Source: Acinetobacter nosocomialis NIPH 2119 (GTDB lineage: Bacteria > Pseudomonadota > Gammaproteobacteria > Pseudomonadales > Moraxellaceae). From it: 64,000 nucleotides of DNA. The stretch lies in contig NZ_KB849239.1 in NCBI RefSeq assembly GCF_000368085.1, positions 3,065,715 to 3,129,714 on the forward strand, written 5' to 3'. A program made the translations under genes and the position numbers. Each line of letters begins with the position of its first letter. Position 1 is the first letter of the stretch. Below are positions 21,592 to 30,229 of the stretch, in pieces. The notes under the pieces are model-generated. The model was given only the letters and a program-made list of their open reading frames with translations, ran no database searches and was not told the DNA's origin.

Positions 21592-22776
21592 TTAAACCTG
21601 CTTTGGCTCTATATCTTCTATAAATTTATTCGAGATGAATAAACGTAACGTATAAACAATACCCATCGCAAACACGCTATACCCCACGTTATTACAAATA
21701 AATGGAATACATAAAATAATGAGTGCAGTAATAGGATAAAACCATTTAGAAATTCCAGCTAAACATTCAAACTCGTATAACATCCATATACAAGTGGTAT
21801 AAAGCACAACACTTACAGCAACAATCACACCCATATATAAATCAGAGATATGTGCATGATGGGTCGTGACATCCACGGCGGCGGCAAGCGCAGCACCTAC
21901 GGCAGCAATACTCACAAAGACAAAATAATGGCCATAACCCCATACAAATGGACGCACACCTTTAAAATGATGATGTTGTTCACTACGATCAAAGTAAGCC
22001 CACCACATTGCGAACATGAGCATCAATCCACCAATCATTAAGAAAACGGCTGGAATATTGATAGATTGAGCCGCAAGCGCATCACGTATGGCATTAAAAC
22101 TCCCTACGATTGATTCGCCTAAAACAATAATAGTGAGGAGAGCATAGCGCTCTACAATATGGTGAGGATGCCACGGTGTAGGCGAATGTTTTTCCGCATA
22201 GATAGGAACAAATAACTCGAACACAACCAGACATAAAAATAGAGGTATAGAAAGGACATGAGCAAAGTTAGCTACAAGCCAACCAATTTGTACCAAGACT
22301 ATACCGATCGCATAGCGGTAAGCCGTAACTCGCCGTTCAGGATCATGTTTTGCTGCGCGAAGCCACTGGGTGACTAAAGCCAAGCGCATAATCACATAAC
22401 CTACAATAATGATGTCAAAGTCCTGACTACGAAATACATCAGGAATACCTGCGGCCATGACCAAGGAACCCACAATCTGCACAAAGGTAAGGCACCGATA
22501 TAATGCGTCATCATTATCGTAAGCTGAAGCGAACCATGAAAAATTCATCCACGCCCACCACAGTGCAAAAAATACCATCAGGTAGCTTGGCAGAGCATGC
22601 CAGAGATGATTTTCAATAATCGCATGATGTAACTGCTGACCCGCTGTGGCAATCGCAACCACAAAAATTAAATCGAACAATAGTTCAAGGGGAGTCGCTG
22701 CTCTATGCGGCTGTTTTGGATCTCTTGGAGATAAAGGCCTCAAACTTAATTTTTTCTGTTTTTCTTGAGTAGTCAT
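21592..22776 (-). CDS. Low temperature requirement A (LtrA) family membrane protein
   Basis: A 394-residue multi-pass inner-membrane protein with 10-12 hydrophobic segments. The opening RAATPLELLFDLIFVVAIATAGQQLHHAI and the central IVERYALLTIIVLGESIVGSF are the conserved LtrA-family blocks. The family was named after a Listeria gene needed for growth in the cold; its biochemical role is not known. It stands alone and convergent to mpl. Confidence 0.9.
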   Translation of the reverse strand: MTTQEKQKKLSLRPLSPRDPKQPHRAATPLELLFDLIFVVAIATAGQQLHHAIIENHLWHALPSYLMVFFALWWAWMNFSWFASAYDNDDALYRCLTFVQIVGSLVMAAGIPDVFRSQDFDIIIVGYVIMRLALVTQWLRAAKHDPERRVTAYRYAIGIVLVQIGWLVANFAHVLSIPLFLCLVVFELFVPIYAEKHSPTPWHPHHIVERYALLTIIVLGESIVGSFNAIRDALAAQSINIPAVFLMIGGLMLMFAMWWAYFDRSEQHHHFKGVRPFVWGYGHYFVFVSIAAVGAALAAAVDVTTHHAHISDLYMGVIVAVSVVLYTTCIWMLYEFECLAGISKWFYPITALIILCIPFICNNVGYSVFAMGIVYTLRLFISNKFIEDIEPKQV

Positions 22777-22806
22777 AAAATTAACGTTCTCGAATAAAGT
22801 GCCAAC

Positions 22807-22830
22807 ACGTTAACACTTTAATATTAACGT
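22807..22830. repeat. Inverted repeat in divergent promoter gap
   Basis: ACGTTAA and TTAACGT are separated by 10 bases between the divergent LtrA-family and PAP2 genes. The geometry fits a dimeric repressor site for either gene. No regulator is identified. Confidence 0.4.
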
Positions 22831-22979
22831 CCAGATCACGCATTAAAAATTATTCAGGTCTGATGATTAATCTTTACTCATCAATAAACTATATTTCATT
22901 TTTGTGACAATTCTTTATCAAGACAATAGCCTTAATTCTTTATCATAGCCCACGTTTTTTGTTCTCGTTTGGAATATGA

Positions 22980-23576
22980 ATGTCTTTAGAAACACTCAAC
23001 CTTAGCTTATTCCATGTCATCAATGGTGCTCAGGATGCGAGTCAATTTATCATTCGTCTTGCTATCTTTTTTGCTAATGATCTCCTGTATATTCTTTTAT
23101 TCATACTTACATTTTTATGGTTTTATGGCGATCAAGATTTAAAAAATAGGGTCATTAAATCTGTCTTTTTAACCTGCATATCACTTTTGGTGGGTTATAT
23201 TATTTCTTTGTTTTATCACCATCCAAGACCGTTTGTGATGGGTATAGGCACCACGTTTATTGAACATGCGCCAACAGCGTCTTTTCCAAGTAATCATATG
23301 CTAATTTTTAGCACCATCGCGCTATCTTATTTATTTGCTCAGCGCAAAATAATTGGAATGATTCTTTTATTTTTGTCATTTGTGGTGGCATGGTCACGTA
23401 TTTATTTAGGTGTGCATTTTCCTTTAGATATGTTGGGTGCTTTTATTGTCGCGCTATTGGTCAATACAGCCGGTTATTACTTTTGGAATGCTTACGGTAC
23501 AGGTTTAACCGCATTCTTTATTCACCTTTACCAGATTATATGTAAACCACTTTTAGATCGTGGTTTGATTAAATAA
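22980..23576 (+). CDS. PAP2-family phosphatase, probable undecaprenyl-diphosphatase
   Basis: A 198-residue membrane protein with about five transmembrane segments. The PAP2 signature is complete: HHPRPF (about residues 79-84), PSNH (about 101-104) and SRIYLGVHFPLDMLGA with the catalytic His. Short membrane PAP2 enzymes of this type (BcrC/YbjG-like) dephosphorylate undecaprenyl diphosphate to recycle the wall lipid carrier; that substrate is inferred. TTTGGAA precedes the ATG. A single gene. Confidence 0.88.
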   Translation: MSLETLNLSLFHVINGAQDASQFIIRLAIFFANDLLYILLFILTFLWFYGDQDLKNRVIKSVFLTCISLLVGYIISLFYHHPRPFVMGIGTTFIEHAPTASFPSNHMLIFSTIALSYLFAQRKIIGMILLFLSFVVAWSRIYLGVHFPLDMLGAFIVALLVNTAGYYFWNAYGTGLTAFFIHLYQIICKPLLDRGLIK

Positions 23577-23686
23577 TCCATAGAACTTTTGGTATTCACA
23601 CTACGACATTAAGTTCAGTTGCGTAATACAAAAAAATCTGCCATTCTATGTGAAATTGGATAGGTTTTATCCAATACAGAATTTAG

Positions 23687-23815
23687 TTTGACAAGGGGAG
23701 TAGCCTCCTCCAAACATAACAGCAATGTTATGTGTCAGATATCGTCAATACACTTTTATTAAAAAGTCGGTATCTGAGCATCGTGAAATTCATGATGTAG
23801 GCAAGACCTTGATCA
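23687..23815 (+). promoter_or_regulatory. yybP-ykoY (manganese) riboswitch aptamer
   Basis: The core AAGGGGAGTAGCC matches the 5' signature of the yybP-ykoY motif, and GCAAGACCTTG matches its 3' side. P1 pairs CAAGG (23692-23696) with CCTTG (23806-23810). It lies in the long leader of a TerC/Alx-family gene, the standard context for this Mn2+-sensing riboswitch. Confidence 0.88.
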
Positions 23816-23863
23816 TGTTGATACAGATGTTTAATTCATCTGGCAACTGGTCGAGGTTTTTTT
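23806..23863 (+). terminator. Riboswitch-controlled terminator (expression platform)
   Basis: CCTTGATCA...GTTG (from 23806) can pair, with some G-U pairs, with CAACTGGTCGAGG (23844-23856), followed by seven Ts. A small hairpin CAGATG/CATCTG caps it. The CCTTG arm is shared with aptamer P1, so ligand binding should block the terminator and turn the gene on. Confidence 0.7.
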
Positions 23864-23893
23864 ATGCCCAATTGCCGGATGTAGGGAGGATTT

Positions 23894-24850
23894 ATGGAAA
23901 CAATCGGCAATTTATGGCTGTACGTAGCATTCTTTGGCATAGTCATTGTCATGCTCCTAATTGATTTCTTGGGCTTTAAACAAAAGCAGGGCCAAGATGT
24001 CTCAATTAAGCAAGCTGCCTACTGGAGTGTGGCGTGGGTAAGCGTCGCGGTCTTATTTGGTGGCGGTTTATGGCTTTATCTTCAACAAACGGTTGGGGTG
24101 ACCTTAGCAAACCAAAAAACCATGGAATACTTTGCAGGTTACTTACTTGAAAAGTCCCTCGCGATTGACAACGTTTTCGTCTGGTTAATGATTTTTGCGG
24201 CATTTGCTATTCCAGCGGCACTACAACGTAAAATTTTGCTCTACGGCGTATTAGGCGCAATCGTACTGCGTACTCTCTTTATTTTTATTGGTGCATGGTT
24301 CGTTCAAGAGTTCTCTTGGGTGCTTTATATTTTCGGTGCGTTCTTGGTATATACAGGCTTCAAGTTCTTAAAAGGCCAAGAAGAAGAAACCAATATCGAA
24401 GACATCAAAGTTTTAAAGTGGCTACGTAAGCACATGCGTATTACGCCACAGCTTGAAGGTGACAAATTCTTTGTACGTCAAAATGGTTTATTGTGGGCAA
24501 CGCCGTTATTTCTAGTTTTAATTTTAGTTGAAGCTTCAGACGTAATTTTCGCGGTAGATTCTATTCCTGCTATTTTCGCAGTAACGAGTGATCCATTTAT
24601 TGTTTTAACGGCGAACTTAATGGCAATTTTAGGTTTACGCGCAATGTTCTTCTTACTTGCTGGCGCTGCTTCTAAACTGCATTACTTACCGTATGGCTTA
24701 GGCATTATCTTATTGTTCATTGGTGCAAAAATGTTATTGCTTGATGTATTCCATATGCCAATCTGGATCTCGTTAAGCTTTATTATCATAGTGTTAGCAA
24801 TCACTGCTTACCTTTCTTTACGACACAACAAAAAACAATTGCAGTCTTAA
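23894..24850 (+). CDS. alx: Alx, TerC-family manganese exporter
   Basis: A 318-residue inner-membrane protein with about nine transmembrane segments, close in length and sequence to E. coli Alx (321 residues). Conserved acidic membrane motifs include SLAIDNVFVW and EASDVIFAVDSIPAI, which are thought to carry the metal. The family exports Mn2+. GGGAGG precedes ATG. The manganese riboswitch in its leader explains regulation: high Mn should raise expression. A reading frame at 23725-23964 overlapping the leader is a by-product of the structured RNA. Confidence 0.95.
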   Translation: METIGNLWLYVAFFGIVIVMLLIDFLGFKQKQGQDVSIKQAAYWSVAWVSVAVLFGGGLWLYLQQTVGVTLANQKTMEYFAGYLLEKSLAIDNVFVWLMIFAAFAIPAALQRKILLYGVLGAIVLRTLFIFIGAWFVQEFSWVLYIFGAFLVYTGFKFLKGQEEETNIEDIKVLKWLRKHMRITPQLEGDKFFVRQNGLLWATPLFLVLILVEASDVIFAVDSIPAIFAVTSDPFIVLTANLMAILGLRAMFFLLAGAASKLHYLPYGLGIILLFIGAKMLLLDVFHMPIWISLSFIIIVLAITAYLSLRHNKKQLQS

Positions 24851-24860
24851 TTCATTACAA

Positions 24861-24896
24861 CAAGGCATCTCAAGTGTAGATGCCTTGTTATCTAAA
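24861..24896 (+). terminator. alx terminator
   Basis: CAAGGCATCT/AGATGCCTTG stem with a 7-base loop, followed by a T-rich but interrupted tail. Confidence 0.7.
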
Positions 24897-25038
24897 TTTT
24901 TAAAAGAGACTGTACTTTAAAAAAACAGATCAATATCATATGCCAACTAAAAATTTATCTTTCCTAATCAGAAACATAATAGATAACAGCGATTCGGTAT
25001 TTCATGCCGAACATACTTATTAAAATGTGTGGAGTCTC

Positions 25039-25404
25039 ATGCGTTCTAAAAAAATTAATCTTGTCGTGGTCCCTTTATTACTCACGGCATGTAGCCATAA
25101 AGATGGTCCATTAGTACAAGACGTATATAACAACCAATATGACTGTGCTCGCGACTGGAATAACGAAACATGTAAACAAGAAAATAGCTCAAGTGGACAT
25201 GGTTCTAGCTATGTTGGTAGCCGCTATTTAGGTCCCGCGTATTATCGAAACAATCGGGAAGTTTCTTATCACGGCAATACCTTACATCCTTACAGCAATT
25301 TGAGTGTAGGTCACCCCATTATTTCAAGTACGGCGAAAAGCGCATCTTCTTCATCCCCAATTCGTGGGGGATTTGGTCGTAGCGGCTTCTCTTTCGGCGG
25401 CTAA
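25039..25404 (+). CDS. YgiB-like (DUF1190) lipoprotein
   Basis: A 121-residue lipoprotein. The signal sequence ends in the lipobox LLTAC (Cys at about residue 17). Features shared with E. coli YgiB are Asp/Cys-containing YNNQYDCARDW...TCK near the N-terminus and a C-terminal RGGFG...GFSFGG. The start is the ATG at 25039, preceded by GGAG; an in-frame GTG 12 bases upstream is less likely. It is followed after 21 bases by a YgiC-type ATP-grasp gene, the same pairing as ygiBC in enterobacteria, which supports the call. Confidence 0.82.
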   Translation: MRSKKINLVVVPLLLTACSHKDGPLVQDVYNNQYDCARDWNNETCKQENSSSGHGSSYVGSRYLGPAYYRNNREVSYHGNTLHPYSNLSVGHPIISSTAKSASSSSPIRGGFGRSGFSFGG

Positions 25405-25425
25405 CTCCTCAGGCATTCACTGAAT

Positions 25426-26586
25426 ATGAAAAGAAAAATATTTACTCCACGTCCAGACTGGCAAGTGGAGCATCAACATATTGGTTTCGATTATTTTAAT
25501 TTACCTTCTCTCGATGGCTCAATTTACTGGTCTGAAGGGGTTGCTTATGAATTTACGCTTAAGCAGATTGAACAACTTGAAGATGCAGCAAATGAACTGC
25601 ATCAGATGTGTTTATCGATAGTAGGAGATCTCATTCAACGGGGTGACTATCCTGCTTACTTTCAAATTCCCGAAACCGCTATAAGCCATATTGAATACTC
25701 ATGGAAACAAAATGCTCCGATGCTGTATGGCCGTTTTGATTTCGCTTACGATGGGCGAAATATCAAAATGCTGGAATATAACGCCGACACACCGACTGGC
25801 TTACTTGAAGCTTCTGTAGCGCAGTGGCTGTGGATAGAACAAGTCTCGGGCATTGCAAACCGGGACCAGTTCAATAGCATTCATGAAGACCTGATTAAAC
25901 GCTGGAAGACAATTTTACCGCGTGGTAGCCACGTGCATTTTGCTGCCAGTCAGGAAGCGGGAAGGGAAGACTGGGGCAATTTAGAGTACTTGATGGATAC
26001 CGCTTATCAAGCTCATCTACAAGTTTCCGAGCTTTCTATGGAGAACATAGGCTGGAATGGGCAAGATTTTGTTGACCTTCATAACCAGCCCATTCAAAAC
26101 ATATTTAAACTCTATCCATGGGAATGGATCTGGGAAGAAGCATTTTCTCAATATATTCACCCACAAACACAATGGATTGAACCTTGCTGGAAAATGCTAC
26201 TTTCAAATAAAGCAATTCTGGTTGAGCTTTGGAAGCGTTATCCAAACCATCCATTATTGGTCGAAACCCATACCTATGACCCGCAACAAGCTTTGTCTGG
26301 CAAATGGGTGAAAAAGCCGATTTTGGCAAGGGAAGGTGCCAATATTCGGGTTTTACAAGACGGCCATGACCAAGGTGCAGCTTCTGGTAGCTTTTATTTT
26401 GATGACTATGACAAATATGGTTATGTCGTACAGAAATGGGTAGACACCCCATTATTTTCAGGACAACTACCTACTCTTGGTTTATGGATGGTTGGACATC
26501 AATGTGCCGGCATGTCTATTCGTGAAGATTATTATGACATCATTGGTAATGATGCCCACTTTGCAGCACATTATTTTGTCGAGTAA
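25426..26586 (+). CDS. YgiC-like glutathionylspermidine-synthase-family ATP-grasp ligase
   Basis: A 386-residue cytoplasmic protein homologous to E. coli YgiC and to the synthetase half of Gsp. Conserved blocks are LEYNADTPTGLLEA, NIFKLYPWEWIWEEAF, WKMLLSNKAILVELWKRYPNHP and LAREGANI, the ATP-grasp core. It likely makes an amide bond between a peptide and an amine, but the substrate of the YgiC group is not established. It is co-transcribed with the YgiB-like lipoprotein gene. Confidence 0.9.
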   Translation: MKRKIFTPRPDWQVEHQHIGFDYFNLPSLDGSIYWSEGVAYEFTLKQIEQLEDAANELHQMCLSIVGDLIQRGDYPAYFQIPETAISHIEYSWKQNAPMLYGRFDFAYDGRNIKMLEYNADTPTGLLEASVAQWLWIEQVSGIANRDQFNSIHEDLIKRWKTILPRGSHVHFAASQEAGREDWGNLEYLMDTAYQAHLQVSELSMENIGWNGQDFVDLHNQPIQNIFKLYPWEWIWEEAFSQYIHPQTQWIEPCWKMLLSNKAILVELWKRYPNHPLLVETHTYDPQQALSGKWVKKPILAREGANIRVLQDGHDQGAASGSFYFDDYDKYGYVVQKWVDTPLFSGQLPTLGLWMVGHQCAGMSIREDYYDIIGNDAHFAAHYFVE

Positions 26587-26604
26587 TAAGCGAATAGAGA
26601 TTTA

Positions 26605-26633
26605 AAAAAAGCACTGTTTAGGTGCTTTTTTAT
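26605..26633 (+). terminator. Intrinsic terminator
   Basis: AAAAAGCAC/GTGCTTTTTT stem and T run after the ATP-grasp gene. Confidence 0.88.
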
Positions 26634-26791
26634 TGTGCCTCCAACGCAGTCAATCAGTGCATTTTAAATATATAGCGAATAATCAATGTTCGCTTTTAAA
26701 GCTAAATTAGAACAAAAATTCAAAAACAATATTAATTAACCACATGTATTTTAAAATTTTTATTCTGATTTACTTTCTTAAAAATCAATAT

Positions 26792-26807
26792 TGGCAAGCT
26801 CTTTGCA
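26792..26807 (+). promoter_or_regulatory. Sigma-54 (RpoN) promoter of the Rieske-guaD operon
   Basis: TGGCAAGCTCTTTGCA has the invariant GG and GC with exactly 10 bases between them (26793-26794 and 26805-26806), matching the -24/-12 consensus TGGCAC-N5-TTGCA. Transcription would start near 26818. Nitrogen control through an activator such as NtrC fits a purine-nitrogen scavenging operon. Confidence 0.75.
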
Positions 26808-26837
26808 TCTCCAAAAAAGAAAAAAGCCTAGATTTTA

Positions 26838-26865
26838 GGGGCTCGTGAGAGCCCTGATTTTTTTA
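26838..26865 (+). terminator. Leader hairpin with T run (possible attenuator)
   Basis: GGGCTC and GAGCCC pair around GTGA, followed by a run of seven Ts, directly before the Shine-Dalgarno of the Rieske gene. It sits inside the predicted leader of the sigma-54 transcript and so could terminate early transcripts. Confidence 0.5.
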
Positions 26866-26877
26866 AGGAGTGATGCC

Positions 26878-27933
26878 ATGAATGCGATTCCAACTCTAAC
26901 GCCGCTTGCCATGCCGTGTAACAGCAGTTTTGATGCAAAAGATTGGGAAATTTTATCGAGCTATTGATATCCAGTTGCGCGTATTCAAGATATCTCTACT
27001 GCGCCTCAACGTGTCACACTACTAGACGTCAATATGGCACTCTACAAAACAGAAAGTGATGAAATTCATCTGGTCCGAGATATTTGTCCCCATCGTGGCG
27101 TGCCTTTAACCAAAGGTTGGGTTGATGGTGAGGAGATTGTGTGTCCTTATCACGGTCTACGTTACAACACCGAAGGGAAATGTACTCAAATACCAGCTCA
27201 GCCCGAACTAACAAAAATTTCTGATCGTTTTTCTCTGACCAAATTTCCGGTTGTACAAAGATACGGCCTCATTTGGACCAGTATTCATGGTCGTGATATT
27301 GCTAAAGCCAATATTCCTGTATTAGATACTTGGGATGATGCAGAGCATCAAGCAATTTTGCCACCTTTTGTAGATATTGGTGGTTCTAGCGGTCGTCAGC
27401 TTGAAGGGTTTATCGATGTCGCTCATTTTGCATGGGTGCATCACAACGCCTTTGCGAATCGTGATAATCCCATCGTCCCTAAATATCACACTGAACGTAC
27501 CAACTACGGCTTAAAAACGGTCTATATCAGCAATGTCAGTAATTATCCGCATGAGCTAAAACATCTCGAACCAGAAGGCTTTTTGTGGAAGCGTACTTTT
27601 GAGGTTTATCCGCCATTTTCTGCCGTGCTTACTGTCGATTTCCCAGAAAGTGGAGTCTTAAAAATTTTGAACACCTGTTGTCCTATCTCAAGTAATAAGA
27701 CCCGTTTATTTGTTCCACTCACACGTAACTTTGACCAAACAGATGATTTAGAAAAAGTATATGCATTTAATGCGCAAATTTTTGCCGAAGACCAAGACAT
27801 GGTCGAATCACAAAAACCAGAAGAACTACCGCTCGATCTAATGATGGAAGCACATTTTGAAGCAGACCGTTCATCAACGACTTATCGACGGATTTTGGCT
27901 GAATGGGGACTAAGTAAACGTTATACCGTTTAA
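26878..27933 (+). pseudogene. Rieske aromatic-ring-hydroxylating oxygenase alpha subunit, interrupted by TGA at codon 30
   Basis: The frame starts at ATG 26878, with AAGGAG 7 bases upstream, and runs to 27933 (351 residues), but codon 30 (26965-26967) is TGA in the context SSY-stop-YPVARI, where Trp is expected (TGG to TGA). After the stop the protein is intact: Rieske CPH at 70-72 and CPYH at 89-92 with 16 residues between them, and the iron site Asp180, His183, His188. Restart at Met53 (27034) would lose the first strands of the Rieske domain and has no ribosome site. It resembles HpxD-type purine oxygenases by context with guaD. A sequencing error or readthrough is possible. Confidence 0.85.
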
Positions 27934-27989
27934 ATCTTGGCTAACTGGGGTACAATCAATCGAAAAAAGTGAAAATATATAGGCTATCC

Positions 27990-29315
27990 ATGTCATTGAT
28001 CGCAAATACCACCGTTGTACGTGGTCGTTTTTTAGATATTCAACAAACTGTCTCTGAGCCAACTGATATTCCAAATCAAGTACGTTATTTGGAAGATGGT
28101 GTATTGATTAGTGAACATGGAAAGATCAAATGGTTTGGTGCATGGTCAGACGCTCAACAACATCTACCTGCTGGAGTTGAGGTTCAACATTATCCAGAAC
28201 AATTGATTGTACCCGGCTTTATTGATACCCATATTCACTTCCCGCAAACCGAAATGGTGGGAGCTTACGGCGAGCAACTTTTAAGCTGGCTCAACACGTA
28301 TACATTCCCAACCGAAATCCAGTTTCAAGACAAAACATATGCAAGTGAAATTGCCCAGTTCTTTGTTCAGGAACTCTTAAAACACGGTACAACCACGGCC
28401 CTCGTTTTCTGTACAGTTCATCCCGAATCTGTGGATGCCTTATTTGAAGCCGCAGAGCGCGTTCAGATGCGTTTAATTGCCGGTAAGGTACTCATGGACC
28501 GTAATGCCCCTGAAGCGCTGTGTGACACGCCAGAAACAGCTTACAGCGATACTAAAGCACTCATTGAAAAATGGCATGGTAAAGGCCGTGCGCTGTATGC
28601 GATTACGCCACGATTTGCACCGACTTCTACACCTGAACAGTTAGAAAAAGCAGGGCAGCTAAAACAAGAATTTCCAGATGTTTATGTCCATACACATTTA
28701 AGTGAAAACAAAGATGAAATCGCTTGGGTGAAATCTTTATTTCCGGAACAAGCTGGCTATTTAGATGTTTATCAACACTATGGCCTAACTGGTAAACGTT
28801 CTGTGTTTGCGCATTGTGTTCACTTAGAAGATGAAGAATGGCAATGTATGCATGATACACAATCGGCTATCGCATTTTGCCCAACTTCAAACCTGTTCTT
28901 AGGTAGTGGTTTATTCCCATTGAAAAAAACTTGGGAAAAGCAAGTCAAAGTAGGTTTGGGGACAGATATCGGTGCAGGTACTTCGTTTAGCTTACTGCAA
29001 ACTGTTAACGAGGCTTATAAGGTTCAGCAGTTACAAGGTGATAAACTCTCAGCTTATGAAGCGCTTTATCATGCAACCTTAGGTGGAGCAAAAGCGCTTG
29101 ATTTACAAGATCAGTTAGGCAACTTCAACATCGGTAAAGAAGCAGACTTTGTAGTACTCAACCTAAAGCCAACAGCATTACAGGAGCTTCGCCAGTCTAA
29201 ATCCAAATCTGTTGAAGATTCACTGTTTGCATTATTCACTTTAGGTGATGACCGTAATATTGAGGCGACTTATATTTATGGAAACCGTGCTTATCAAAAA
29301 GAAACAGCCAAATAA
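27990..29315 (+). CDS. guaD: Guanine deaminase
   Basis: A 441-residue amidohydrolase that converts guanine to xanthine. The zinc motif DTHIHFPQ (His81, His83) is the guanine-deaminase form, with HTHLSEN, FAHCVHLED and GLGTDIGAGTSFS further on. The ATG at 27990 (MSLIANTTVV) is preferred over a GTG at 27969 that adds 7 residues. It lies 56 bases after the Rieske gene in the same direction, so it probably shares the sigma-54 promoter; polarity from the upstream stop codon could lower its expression. Confidence 0.95.
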   Translation: MSLIANTTVVRGRFLDIQQTVSEPTDIPNQVRYLEDGVLISEHGKIKWFGAWSDAQQHLPAGVEVQHYPEQLIVPGFIDTHIHFPQTEMVGAYGEQLLSWLNTYTFPTEIQFQDKTYASEIAQFFVQELLKHGTTTALVFCTVHPESVDALFEAAERVQMRLIAGKVLMDRNAPEALCDTPETAYSDTKALIEKWHGKGRALYAITPRFAPTSTPEQLEKAGQLKQEFPDVYVHTHLSENKDEIAWVKSLFPEQAGYLDVYQHYGLTGKRSVFAHCVHLEDEEWQCMHDTQSAIAFCPTSNLFLGSGLFPLKKTWEKQVKVGLGTDIGAGTSFSLLQTVNEAYKVQQLQGDKLSAYEALYHATLGGAKALDLQDQLGNFNIGKEADFVVLNLKPTALQELRQSKSKSVEDSLFALFTLGDDRNIEATYIYGNRAYQKETAK

Positions 29316-29427
29316 AAAAGGCATTGTTAAGTTTTTGTTATTATTTGGAATATGTGCTCTTGCATTAAAGCATGATCGGCATAATCCGCAAAATGATAAA
29401 ATTTCAGACCCATCAAAGGGTGCATGA
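29278..29427 (+). CDS. Possible small membrane protein overlapping the guaD end
   Basis: A 49-residue reading frame starting inside guaD in another frame and running past its stop. It encodes a Lys-rich start, one hydrophobic segment (about 16-28, VKFLLLFGICALAL) and a polar tail. The positive-inside layout and the coding stretch beyond guaD make it plausible. GAGG lies about 12 bases upstream, further than usual. I do not recognise it. Confidence 0.3.
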   Translation: METVLIKKKQPNKKGIVKFLLLFGICALALKHDRHNPQNDKISDPSKGA

Positions 29428-29471
29428 AACGTCATTTTGCTTTAAAATTTTACCATTAACTCAGATTTTCG

Positions 29472-29500
29472 AGGTGTTGCAGGTCAACACCTTTTTTATT
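29472..29500 (+). terminator. Intrinsic terminator after guaD
   Basis: AGGTGTTG/CAACACCT stem with a 5-base loop and a long T run, about 155 bases after guaD and 30 bases before hpt. Confidence 0.88.
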
Positions 29501-29529
29501 TTTTCTTTTATATCTTGTAGGAATCTGCC

Positions 29530-30057
29530 ATGACTGTTGCAATGAGCATCATGATTTCAACCGAAGAAATTCAAGCAAAAGTCAAAGAGCTCGGCGAGCA
29601 AATCAATTCTCATTATGCAAATAGTGACAAAGAATTGGTTCTGATTGGTCTACTTCGTGGTTCTGTTATTTTTATGGCAGACTTATGCCGTACCATTACC
29701 AAACCGCACGAACTCGATTTCATGACAGTGTCTAGTTACGGCGGCGGTACCACTTCAAGTCGAGACGTTAAAATCTTAAAAGATCTTGACGGTGAAATTC
29801 GTGGTAAAGATGTGCTGGTGGTTGAAGATATTATTGACTCTGGCAACACCTTAAGCAAAGTTGTGGAAATGTTGCAAACTCGCGAACCAAATTCGATTCA
29901 ATTATGCACATTAGTGAGTAAACCATCACGCCGTGAAATTGATCTCGAAGTTAAGTTTTTAGGTTTTGAAGTTGAAGATCGGTTTATTGTAGGCTATGGC
30001 TTAGACTACGACCAGAAATATCGTCACTTGCCATTTATTGGTGAGATTGGTTTATAA
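29530..30057 (+). CDS. hpt: Hypoxanthine phosphoribosyltransferase
   Basis: A 175-residue purine salvage enzyme that transfers phosphoribose from PRPP to hypoxanthine or guanine. The PRPP-binding motif VLVVEDIIDSGNTL is exact for the family. LIGLLRGSVIFMADL and the C-terminal VGYGLDYDQKYRHLPFIG are also HPRT blocks. AGGAA lies 7 bases before ATG. Being next to guaD it competes for guanine, but a terminator separates the two units. Confidence 0.96.
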   Translation: MTVAMSIMISTEEIQAKVKELGEQINSHYANSDKELVLIGLLRGSVIFMADLCRTITKPHELDFMTVSSYGGGTTSSRDVKILKDLDGEIRGKDVLVVEDIIDSGNTLSKVVEMLQTREPNSIQLCTLVSKPSRREIDLEVKFLGFEVEDRFIVGYGLDYDQKYRHLPFIGEIGL

Positions 30058-30064
30058 ATTTCAT

Positions 30065-30096
30065 AAAAATGGCACCATAAGGTGCTATTTTTTTAT
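30065..30096 (+). terminator. hpt terminator
   Basis: AAAATGGCACC/GGTGCTATTTTTTT imperfect stem with a T run just after the stop. Confidence 0.8.
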
Positions 30097-30229
30097 ATAA
30101 CGTTTTAGCTTTGAACAAAAAAGACACAAAAAGTCGCAATCTGCTACAGACAAAACAGTTGGCTCTGTCGCACGATAGAATATGAAGCAAAATCATTAAC
30201 TTCATCAAAAAAACAACTGGAGAACAAAT

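Noticed and set aside
23725..23964. 79-codon frame before and into alx
   Set aside because: It covers the riboswitch and terminator and overlaps the alx start; its protein has no recognisable feature.
27034..27933. Intact 299-residue Rieske protein starting at 27034
   Set aside because: No ribosome site at that ATG and the upstream frame is clearly homologous in style and well initiated at 26878, so it is treated as one interrupted gene.
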